From assembly GCA_937898535.1 (NCBI GenBank), contig CALDKP010000272.1:1-7028 (forward strand): 7,028 bases of DNA. Reading direction: 5' to 3'. The notes beneath the pieces were generated by a model. The model had not been told where the DNA came from, did not search any database, and worked only from the letters and a program-made list of their open reading frames with translations. This document shows, in pieces, positions 1 to 5,006 of this stretch. The DNA comes from an uncultured Sphingomonadales bacterium (GTDB lineage: Bacteria; Pseudomonadota; Alphaproteobacteria; Sphingomonadales; Sphingomonadaceae). The position numbers were made by a program, and so were the translations under genes. Within the stretch, counting starts at the first letter, position 1. Every line of letters starts with the position of its first letter.

Positions 1-1
1 C

Positions 2-283
2 AATAGTGACTTCGCACGCTGTATCTACGGATTCACCCAGGCACCTATTTCGGCGACAGTCGCCGTTCTCTCTGCCGATGGCTCCTCTCAAGTTGCCACA
101 ACCGTTCTCAATGAAAAGAATGGTTGGCTTCGCCTCTCTGCATCAAACTTCAACTTCTCGGCTCCGACTATCCGAGTCTTGCTCACGCAGGAAGCAAAGC
201 CAACGCCAGAACCTGAAATGACTACCCAGGCGGCACCCAAGGCGCCGAAGAAGGTCGCGAAAAAGGCAAGCAAAGCCGAGTAA
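2..283 (+). CDS. 3' end of an unrecognised protein gene with a Lys/Ala/Pro-rich tail
   Basis: An open frame runs from the window edge (first full codon at base 2) to a TAA at 281-283, giving 93 residues without a start. The gene therefore begins outside the window. The first ~65 residues alternate polar and hydrophobic residues in a beta-strand-like way (for example ISATVAVLSADG, GWLRLSASNFNFSAP, TIRVLLTQ). This fits a C-terminal beta-sandwich or similar accessory domain, but I do not recognise a family. The last ~25 residues are low-complexity and basic: a TPEPE stretch, then repeated Ala/Pro/Lys (KAPKKVAKKASKAE), as in a disordered nucleic-acid- or envelope-binding tail. The gene ends 5 bases before the stop of convergent recF, and a strong hairpin follows its stop. 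Reality of the frame is supported by the lack of stops and sensible composition; function is unknown. Overlapping ATG-started frames at 6-221 (+) and 88-273 (-) look like shadows. Confidence 0.6.
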   Translation, partial: NSDFARCIYGFTQAPISATVAVLSADGSSQVATTVLNEKNGWLRLSASNFNFSAPTIRVLLTQEAKPTPEPEMTTQAAPKAPKKVAKKASKAE

Positions 284-288
284 AGCGT

Positions 289-1347
289 CTAATTCTGCCC
301 GACTGGCAACAGTTGGGCAGAAGGTCCTATACCGTTAAATAGTTCGGGCTCGGTTCCGGTCATCCAGACCTGCGCGCCGGTTTCGGCCAGTAACGCAAAC
401 AATGCCGCGCGTCTTGACGGATCAAGATGCGCTGCAACTTCATCCAGAAGCAGGATTGGCGGTGCCTGACGCTGCGCAGACACAAGCGCGGCGTGCGCAA
501 GGATGAGCGATAGCAGCAATGCTTTTTGCTCGCCGGTCGAACATTGCTCGGCCATTTGGCCAGAACCCATATGTATGACGTCAAGGTCCGCGCGATGTGG
601 GCCAAATAATGTGCGTCCGGCGGCAGCGTCACGGCTGCGGCCCTTACGCCAGATCACGGCCAGATTCCCCTCTGTTGGGCCGGCCTTATCGACAAGGCTG
701 ATCAGCGGAACCGCGAACGGCCCCGAAGGCGCGCTTTGCAATTGATCGCGCAAGGCATCAACCAAGCCGGTACGCGCAGCTTGAATAGCGTGTGCGCTAT
801 CCACCATCTGCTGTTCGATTGCGTCCAACCAAAGAGGGTCAGCCGGCACCGTTCCGGACAACAGCTTGTTGCGTTGCTGCATGGCCTTTTCATATCGACT
901 GCTGTGACGGGCATGCTGAGGGCTTAGTGCCAGTACGAGGCGGTCCAGAAACCGCCGACGCGCGGCTGAACCATCTGCAAACAGGCGGTCCATCGCGGGC
1001 GTAAGCCAAATGACCGAAAGCCATTCAGCAAGGCTGTTAATGGACGCGTTGCTCTCGTTCACGCGGACTTTCCGGCGTTCGGGCTGCTCCGCGCTCACAC
1101 CCGTTCCGATGACATTCCCCGCCACTTCAGCGACGATAGCAAATCCACCGTCACCGCCGGCGCGGACCATATCTGACATTGCGGCACGGCGAAGGCCGCG
1201 CCCCGGAACCAACAGCGAGACTGCCTCTAGGATGTTCGTCTTGCCCGCGCCATTTGACCCATGAAGCGCAATGAACTGCGCTTTGGGACGGATCTCAAGC
1301 GCGGCATGGTTGCGAAAATCATTCAAGGAGAGGCGGGACAAGACCAT
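289..1347 (-). CDS. recF: DNA replication and repair protein RecF
   Basis: This is an SMC/ABC-type ATPase that loads RecA at gaps with RecO and RecR, acting in cytosolic recombinational repair and fork restart. It has 352 residues, close to the usual ~360. The N-terminus (LSRLSLNDFRNHA) is the typical RecF opening. Walker A is GSNGAGKT at residues 30-37, followed by NILEAVSLL. A WLTPAMDRLF block sits at 114-123 and GPHRADL at 249-255. The ABC signature (STGEQKALLLSL) begins near 270, Walker B with its catalytic Glu is ILLLDE at 298-303, and the HLD D-loop is at 307-309. All ATPase elements are intact. The ATG at 1347 starts the conserved N-terminus directly; the ribosome site is weak (an AGG about 9 bases upstream). 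It is not beside dnaA or dnaN here. Its upstream side faces the sigma-54-controlled unit across a 224-base gap, and its 3' end converges on an unknown gene. The stop is TAG at 289-291. Confidence 0.97.
   Translation of the reverse strand: MVLSRLSLNDFRNHAALEIRPKAQFIALHGSNGAGKTNILEAVSLLVPGRGLRRAAMSDMVRAGGDGGFAIVAEVAGNVIGTGVSAEQPERRKVRVNESNASINSLAEWLSVIWLTPAMDRLFADGSAARRRFLDRLVLALSPQHARHSSRYEKAMQQRNKLLSGTVPADPLWLDAIEQQMVDSAHAIQAARTGLVDALRDQLQSAPSGPFAVPLISLVDKAGPTEGNLAVIWRKGRSRDAAAGRTLFGPHRADLDVIHMGSGQMAEQCSTGEQKALLLSLILAHAALVSAQRQAPPILLLDEVAAHLDPSRRAALFALLAETGAQVWMTGTEPELFNGIGPSAQLLPVGQN
293..322 (+). terminator. 13-bp hairpin with GCAA tetraloop across the convergent gene ends
   Basis: Bases 293-305 (TTCTGCCCGACTG) pair fully with 310-322 (CAGTTGGGCAGAA), leaving loop GCAA at 306-309, a GNRA tetraloop. 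The single imperfect pair, 301 with 314, is a G-U wobble in the + strand RNA but an A-C mismatch in the - strand RNA, so the structure is better in the transcript of the upstream + gene. It starts 9 bases after that gene's TAA and lies entirely inside the last codons of recF. No U-tract follows on either strand, so it is not a classic Rho-independent terminator. It could be a 3'-end stabilising or processing hairpin, or part of a Rho-dependent end. The structure is seen directly; the role is inferred. Confidence 0.5.
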
Positions 1348-1405
1348 ATAACGTGCCTGCTATAGTGGCATGTTCCGGTCAAGCCGCTTATCGGAAAATC
1401 ACCAA

Positions 1406-1418
1406 ACCAAATATTGGT
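1406..1418. promoter_or_regulatory. Inverted repeat ACCAA-ata-TTGGT, candidate activator site
   Basis: ACCAA (1406-1410) and TTGGT (1414-1418) form a perfect dyad with a 3-base centre. It is about 90 bases upstream of the GG of the sigma-54 promoter at 1505-1521, a distance at which enhancer-binding activators commonly bind. Five-base arms can occur by chance in AT-rich DNA, and I recognise no specific regulator consensus. Confidence 0.25.
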
Positions 1419-1434
1419 ATTTTTTCCCAACATA

Positions 1435-1447
1435 TGAAATTGTTTCA
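1435..1447. promoter_or_regulatory. Inverted repeat TGAAA-ttg-TTTCA, candidate activator site
   Basis: TGAAA (1435-1439) and TTTCA (1443-1447) form a perfect dyad with the same 5-3-5 geometry as the one at 1406-1418. The right part, TGTTTCA (1441-1447), recurs as its exact reverse complement TGAAACA at 1490-1496, just before the sigma-54 promoter. The cluster of related half-sites 10-70 bases upstream of a sigma-54 -24 element makes this the better candidate for an enhancer-binding protein site or a second regulator. No regulator gene is visible in the window to pair with it. Confidence 0.3.
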
Positions 1448-1504
1448 CGTCCGTCCGATACCAAGAACCGACCTAACTATATGATTTTATGAAACACATC
1501 CAAT

Positions 1505-1521
1505 TTGGCACGGCCTGTGCA
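1505..1521 (+). promoter_or_regulatory. Sigma-54 (RpoN) promoter for the small peptide-PspC-PilZ unit
   Basis: The sequence TTGGCACG-GCCT-GTGCA matches the sigma-54 consensus YTGGCACG-N4-TTGCW at every fixed position except one (G for the first T of the -12 block). The invariant GG (1507-1508) and GC (1519-1520) are separated by exactly 10 bases, as this sigma factor requires. The predicted start of transcription is near 1532, giving a ~40-base leader before the ATG at 1572. Sigma-54 control of psp genes is established in enterobacteria (pspA operon, activated by PspF), so finding this element in front of a pspC-like gene is coherent. A sigma-54 promoter needs an enhancer-binding activator; no such gene is in the window. 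Confidence 0.75.
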
Positions 1522-1536
1522 AACTATCCCGCATGG

Positions 1537-1550
1537 CCGGAATAGTCCGG
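1537..1550 (+). other. Small hairpin in the 5' leader of the sigma-54 transcript
   Basis: CCGGA (1537-1541) pairs with TCCGG (1546-1550) around loop ATAG, with a possible extra G-U pair at 1536/1551. It begins about 5 bases after the predicted transcription start and ends 9 bases before the AGGAA ribosome site (1560-1564). It could stabilise the 5' end of the mRNA; it does not cover the ribosome site. The stem is short, so a functional role is uncertain. Confidence 0.3.
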
Positions 1551-1571
1551 TAGATTTTACAGGAACGTCAC

Positions 1572-1691
1572 ATGACACAATATGCACGCACCCAAATCGT
1601 TTCAGCCTTTGCCGCTGTACTTTGCGCCGTCATCACCATCGGCATCAGCATTGCACCCGCCGTAGCGCCTGTTGCAGCTGTGGTTGCCTAA
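1572..1691 (+). CDS. 39-residue hydrophobic small protein ahead of pspC-like gene
   Basis: ATG at 1572 and TAA at 1689-1691 give 39 residues beginning MTQYARTQIVSAFAAV. After a short polar, positively charged N-terminus (Arg6), almost everything from residue 9 onward is hydrophobic (VSAFAAVLCAVITIGISIA, then an Ala/Val/Pro-rich end). It is thus either one inner-membrane segment with the N-terminus inside, or a signal-peptide-like leader with almost no mature part. A good ribosome site, AGGAA, lies 7 bases upstream of the ATG. It is the first gene after the sigma-54 promoter and sits 36 bases before the PspC gene, so the two are probably one transcript. It is shorter than PspB and I cannot assign it to PspB; a membrane partner of PspC is a hypothesis only. 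Ribosome site, promoter and composition argue it is real. Confidence 0.6.
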   Translation: MTQYARTQIVSAFAAVLCAVITIGISIAPAVAPVAAVVA

Positions 1692-1727
1692 ACACATTAA
1701 CGCAGTTCAAAAATAGGGAGTAAAGAA

Positions 1728-1904
1728 ATGACACGTTTAACATTGGACAAAACCAATAAGAAAATTCTCGGTGTATGTGCCGGATTGGCCAACTGGTCCG
1801 GCATCGACGCGATGATCATTCGCCTGATTTTTGCCGTCGCGACCGTGGTTGGCTTTGGCTCACCCGTCCTGATCTACATCTTACTGGCGATGATACTCGA
1901 CTAA
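1728..1904 (+). CDS. PspC-domain envelope-stress protein (short form)
   Basis: ATG at 1728 (GGGAG at 1716-1720, 7 bases before) to TAA at 1902-1904 gives 58 residues, essentially a bare PspC domain. The N-terminal half has the family pattern: a basic, polar start (LDKTNKKILGVCAGLANW), then a Ser-Gly-Ile-Asp turn at 24-27 and IIRLIFAVATVVGFGSP leading into a hydrophobic segment ending LIYILLAMIL (about 28-57). PspC is an inner-membrane component of the phage-shock envelope-stress response; in enterobacteria it relays membrane damage to PspA/PspF. This protein lacks the longer C-terminal cytoplasmic or periplasmic part of enterobacterial PspC. No pspA or pspF is in the window, so it may be an orphan or part of a dispersed system. 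The sigma-54 promoter at 1505-1521 and the small hydrophobic ORF just upstream support an envelope-stress role. Assignment rests on motif recognition by eye. Confidence 0.85.
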   Translation: MTRLTLDKTNKKILGVCAGLANWSGIDAMIIRLIFAVATVVGFGSPVLIYILLAMILD

Positions 1905-1957
1905 ATCTGATTACCCCGCTAACTGTTGTCGCAAGGTCAGGAGATCAGGAGCCACAG

Positions 1958-2290
1958 ATGGCGGGGGACTTTTTTGACAGCCGTGGACATGACCATCGCG
2001 TGTTTATGCGTAGTGGCGTCTCCATCACAGCAAGCGTCCGCGAACAAGGCGGGGGCCGACAAAAGGTTGAAGTTGTCGACCTATCTCAAGCGGGATTTCG
2101 TATGCGAACGGGGTCATTCATTGCACCCGACCGGATAATATTCCTGACATTACCCGGGTATAACCCGCTCGAAGCGCGTATCGCATGGCATGAGAATGAA
2201 TATTACGGCTGTGAATTTGTACAACGGCTGCATGAGGCCGTGTACGACGACATTGTCCGCAGATATCCGTTGTTCAAAGGCCGCAATTAA
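1958..2290 (+). CDS. Single-domain PilZ protein, probable c-di-GMP receptor
   Basis: A 110-residue protein made of one PilZ domain. PilZ domains bind cyclic di-GMP and control motility, surface polysaccharide and envelope functions. Both halves of the ligand site are visible: RxxxR as RVFMR at 14-18 and D/NxSxxG as DLSQAG at 41-46, with beta-strand patterns around them (KVEVVDLSQAGFRMRTG; RIIFLTLPGY; LEARIAWHENEYYGCEFVQ). The C-terminus (HEAVYDDIVRRYP) looks helical. The start is chosen at ATG 1958 because AGGAG (1947-1951) lies 6 bases upstream. The frame stays open back to 1775 but would then overlap pspC, and those residues do not look like protein. It is 53 bases after the PspC gene with no clear terminator between, so co-transcription from the sigma-54 promoter is likely. 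It converges on the ketosynthase gene, with 38 bases between the stops. Confidence 0.85.
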   Translation: MAGDFFDSRGHDHRVFMRSGVSITASVREQGGGRQKVEVVDLSQAGFRMRTGSFIAPDRIIFLTLPGYNPLEARIAWHENEYYGCEFVQRLHEAVYDDIVRRYPLFKGRN

Positions 2291-2328
2291 GCGGCAATTT
2301 ACCCCGCCACTTGCGCGCGTTATCGGAC

Positions 2329-3468
2329 TTAGCCAACCTTGCGCACAAAAACCGACCCCGCCGAATAACCAGCACCAAATGAACAGATGAGGCCAAGGTC
2401 GCCTGCTTTCAGGTCCTGATTATGCTTATGGAACGCGATTATCGAACCTGCGCTTGAGGTGTTGGCATAGGTGTCGAGAACAGTTGGGCTCTCGTCCTCA
2501 ACGGCTTCATGCCCAAGCACCTTTTGCGCGATAAGCCGGTTCATCCCCGTATTGGCCTGATGCAGCCACAAGCGACGCAAATCTGACCCGGATAGGCCAA
2601 GGCTTTCCGCGTGCTCAAGGATCATCTGCCCAACCATAGGCACGACTTCCTTGAAAACCTTTCGGCCTTCCTGAACGAACAATTTGTCGTTGCGGGGTCC
2701 GCTCTGATCGACAGGGCCATTGCCATGCGCACGGTTCAAAAATCCGAAATTGTTGCGGATATTGTTCGAAAACTGGGTTTTCAGACGCGTACCCAAAATT
2801 TCCCAATGCTGCGCTGGCGCCAAGTCCTTCGCTTCGACCAAAATGGCTGTTGCCACATCGCCAAAGATAAAGTGGCTGTCACGATCGCGCCAGTTGAGAT
2901 GGCCAGACGTAATTTCGGGATTTACGACCAATACAGAACGTGCGTTGCCGCTGCGGATATAGTCGGCAGCCGTCTGGATACCAAAGGTAGCCGACGAGCA
3001 CGCGACATTCATATCGAAACCAAACCCACGCTGCATGCCCAATTCATGCTGAATCTCGACAGCCATAGCAGGATAGGCACGCTGCATATTGGACGCCGCA
3101 CATAAAACAGCATCGACGTCGGCAATGTCTCGCCCAGCCTTGGCCAATGCGTCCCGGCATGCCGCGACACCAATTTCCGCCATAAGCGAAATCTGGTCAT
3201 TCGGACGCTCTGCGTACCGTGGCTCCATAATGTCCGGATCTAATATGGCGGTTTTGTCCATGACATGGCGCGACTTTATGCCGCTGGCCTTTTCTACAAA
3301 CTCAACCGAGCTATGCGTCAGCGGCTCTGCATTTGGATGCGCGGCGTTATACCGATCGGCATAAGCGTTAAAGCTGGCAACGAGCTCCGCATTGCTGATG
3401 GTATCGGTTGGCGTAAATAAGCCCGTAGCTGAAATGACCGGTATGGCGCCGTGCGCTGAATGCGACAT
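2329..3468 (-). CDS. Beta-ketoacyl-ACP synthase III family protein (FabH-like, long form)
   Basis: A thiolase-fold condensing enzyme that would join an acyl-CoA or acyl starter to malonyl-ACP, or a related acyl transfer, in the cytosol. It has 379 residues, longer than housekeeping FabH (~320). The catalytic triad is present: Cys157 in NVACSSATFG, His303 in LWLHQANTG, Asn336 in YANTSSAGS. The C-terminus (CSFGAGYSAGSVFVRK) has the family's Gly-rich end. Compared with FabH there are extra residues near the N-terminus (about 30-60, including AYADRYNAAHPNAEPL) and a loop around 230-262 (SNNIRNNFGFLNRAHGNG), likely shaping substrate choice. It resembles the longer KAS III relatives that take medium-chain acyl-CoA (such as PA3286 of Pseudomonas) more than a primary FabH; that is a judgement from length and character. 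Start ATG 3468 is preceded by GGGA. It is divergent from the acyltransferase gene at 3591, sharing a 122-base promoter region. Confidence 0.88.
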   Translation of the reverse strand: MSHSAHGAIPVISATGLFTPTDTISNAELVASFNAYADRYNAAHPNAEPLTHSSVEFVEKASGIKSRHVMDKTAILDPDIMEPRYAERPNDQISLMAEIGVAACRDALAKAGRDIADVDAVLCAASNMQRAYPAMAVEIQHELGMQRGFGFDMNVACSSATFGIQTAADYIRSGNARSVLVVNPEITSGHLNWRDRDSHFIFGDVATAILVEAKDLAPAQHWEILGTRLKTQFSNNIRNNFGFLNRAHGNGPVDQSGPRNDKLFVQEGRKVFKEVVPMVGQMILEHAESLGLSGSDLRRLWLHQANTGMNRLIAQKVLGHEAVEDESPTVLDTYANTSSAGSIIAFHKHNQDLKAGDLGLICSFGAGYSAGSVFVRKVG

Positions 3469-3590
3469 GTTTTTTCCCGCTTGTTTTTTGTAATTGCGTC
3501 CGCGTGCCTAGCGCTTGCGTATTTATGAAACAAGACGTTTGAAAAGGTTTGCAACGCAGTTATGGAAGCAATGGGGGAGGAAGACAAAAT
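3469..3590. promoter_or_regulatory. Divergent intergenic region between ketosynthase and acyltransferase genes
   Basis: These 122 bases must carry promoters for both divergent genes. I could not settle on convincing -35/-10 pairs in either direction. A strong purine-rich ribosome site, GGGGGAGGAAG, ends 8 bases before the acyltransferase ATG (3591). The 11-base string TTTATGAAACA at 3522-3532 also occurs at 1486-1496 in the sigma-54 promoter region, on the same strand; this could be a shared regulator site or chance. Confidence 0.4.
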
Positions 3591-4196
3591 ATGTCTTTGA
3601 AGGAACGTCAGCCTAGCTGGTTGTCCCGGCTGGTCAGGCGGGTATTGGTCGGAATATACAAACGCGGCGGATGGCATGCCCATGGCGTCGTGCCCGAATC
3701 GCGTAAATTCGTGTTGATTGCGGCACCGCACACCAGCAACTGGGATTTTGTGTATTTTCTGGGGTTAACCGATGACCTTGGAATCATGCCACATTTCATG
3801 GGGAAATCTTCGCTCTTCCGTTGGCCATTTACCAACTTCATGCTCGACATGGGCGGTGTCCCGGTGGACCGCTCGTCGAACAAAAATTATGTTCAGCAGA
3901 TGATTGATGAATTCGGCCGTAGAAAAGAATTCATGCTCACCATCGCGCCTGAGGGCACACGTGGCAACGTCAAAGCGTGGAAAACGGGTTTTTACCATAT
4001 CGCCATGGGTGCCGGCGTACCGTTGGTCGTTGGCATGATGGATTATCAGTCAAAATCCGGTGGCTTAGGGCCAGAAATTTGGCCCACGGGTGATTATAAG
4101 GCGGACATGAAAAAGGTCGCCGAAATCTATGCTTCTGTCGTGCCGAAATACCCTGCGAAAGGGATGACCGGCATTTTTGCAAAGGATGAAACATGA
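3591..4196 (+). CDS. PlsC-like lysophospholipid/glycerol acyltransferase family protein
   Basis: A 201-residue membrane-associated acyltransferase of the LPLAT (PlsC) superfamily, which moves an acyl chain from acyl-ACP or acyl-CoA to a lipid or other hydroxyl. Catalytic block I is HTSNWD, residues 47-52 (HX4D, here inside APHTSNWDF). Block II/III are around KSSLFRWPF and GGVPVDRS (88-95), block III-type EGTR is at 121-124 and block IV is GVPLVVG at 142-148. The APHTSNWD form and small size mark a compact subfamily distinct from housekeeping PlsC; its true acceptor is unknown. There is no strong N-terminal membrane segment. The start at ATG 3591 is set by the ribosome site GGGGGAGGAAG (3573-3582); a TTG at 3549 in frame adds 14 residues that look non-coding. 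The stop overlaps the next ATG (ATGA, 4193-4196), so translation of the two genes is probably coupled and their products may act together. Confidence 0.88.
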   Translation: MSLKERQPSWLSRLVRRVLVGIYKRGGWHAHGVVPESRKFVLIAAPHTSNWDFVYFLGLTDDLGIMPHFMGKSSLFRWPFTNFMLDMGGVPVDRSSNKNYVQQMIDEFGRRKEFMLTIAPEGTRGNVKAWKTGFYHIAMGAGVPLVVGMMDYQSKSGGLGPEIWPTGDYKADMKKVAEIYASVVPKYPAKGMTGIFAKDET

Positions 4197-5002
4197 CAGC
4201 TATCGGTCAAACACTTGCAATCAACGCGACTGCCCTGCTTGCAGTCATACTCCTGCTCTGGGCTTATTCGGTCAAGATCCGCGATGTTTCGTTCATTGAT
4301 GCGTTTTGGGCGTTCGGAATGGTGCTGCTTGCGTGGGCAAGCTGGACGCAATCCGATGCACCGGGGACGCGATCGCATTTGCTGCTTGGCCTGACAACAT
4401 TGTGGGGGCTCCGGCTTTCGCTGCATTTGTGGACACGCTGGCGCGCGCATGGCGAAGATCCGCGTTATGAAAAAATCATGCGCAGTGTGATGGAGAAAAA
4501 GGGCTGGAGCTGGAGCAAAACGTCGCTGCAGTCGGTTTTTCTGACACAAGCCCCGTTGCTGTTCATCACGTGCCTGCCAGCACAGCTCGGCATCTCATAC
4601 AGCGATGGCGCGAACACAGCTTTAGGTCCGCTTGCATTTGCCGGCGCGATTATTGCGATCATCGGCATATTGTTTGAAACCATCGGCGATGCGCAGCTAA
4701 ACGCCTTCCGTGCCAACCCTGCAAACAAAGGCAAGGTGCTCGACACTGGCTTATGGCGCTACACAAGACATCCCAATTACTTCGGCGATGCCTGCACTTG
4801 GTGGGGCATCTGGCTCATCGCATGTGAGACTGGCTTGCCGGGTTGGATCAGCATAATTGGCCCGATCTTCCTGACCTTCACACTCACGCGCTGGTCGGGC
4901 AAGCCGATGCTAGAATATGGCATGAAGAAAACGCGGCCCGGATATGCGGAATATGTCGCGCGCACCTCTGGCTTTTTCCCGCTACCGCCAAAGGCGCGCT
5001 AA
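4193..5002 (+). CDS. DUF1295 / steroid 5-alpha-reductase-like membrane protein
   Basis: A polytopic membrane protein of 269 residues of the DUF1295 family, related to steroid 5-alpha-reductases and isoprenylcysteine methyltransferases. Hydrophobic segments fall near residues 8-25, 34-51, 62-80, 113-132, 144-165 and 200-233. The family signature is the C-terminal block LDTGLWRYTRHPNYFGD (183-199), followed by WWGIWLIA, then KPMLEYGMKKTRPGYAEYVARTS (given in pieces: KPMLEYG 237-243, RPGYAEYV 248-255) and a PLPPK end; in relatives these residues bind NADPH or the cofactor. The substrate is unknown; an unsaturated lipid, isoprenoid or sterol-like molecule is plausible. The ATG overlaps the stop of the acyltransferase gene by 4 bases, so the two form an operon. 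The 3' end stops 4 bases from the stop of the convergent P450 gene. Confidence 0.9.
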   Translation: MTAIGQTLAINATALLAVILLLWAYSVKIRDVSFIDAFWAFGMVLLAWASWTQSDAPGTRSHLLLGLTTLWGLRLSLHLWTRWRAHGEDPRYEKIMRSVMEKKGWSWSKTSLQSVFLTQAPLLFITCLPAQLGISYSDGANTALGPLAFAGAIIAIIGILFETIGDAQLNAFRANPANKGKVLDTGLWRYTRHPNYFGDACTWWGIWLIACETGLPGWISIIGPIFLTFTLTRWSGKPMLEYGMKKTRPGYAEYVARTSGFFPLPPKAR

Positions 5003-5006
5003 GCCG

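Noticed and set aside
1775..1957. Longer PilZ protein starting at 1775
   Set aside because: It would overlap pspC out of frame; the ATG at 1958 has an ideally spaced AGGAG and begins the PilZ domain.
2291..2307. GCGG/CCGC hairpin between PilZ and ketosynthase as a terminator
   Set aside because: The stem is only 4 bases with a 9-base loop and there is no T-run on the + side; too weak to call.
2611..3105. 164-residue + strand frame inside the ketosynthase gene
   Set aside because: It is antisense to the region holding the ketosynthase catalytic Cys and has no domain features or ribosome site.
3549..3590. TTG start adding 14 residues to the acyltransferase
   Set aside because: The added residues include the ribosome site GGGGGAGGAAG read as protein; the ATG at 3591 is correctly spaced from it.
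4986..4996. CGCC-aaa-GGCG hairpin at the end of the DUF1295 gene
   Set aside because: A 4-base stem inside coding sequence is expected by chance.
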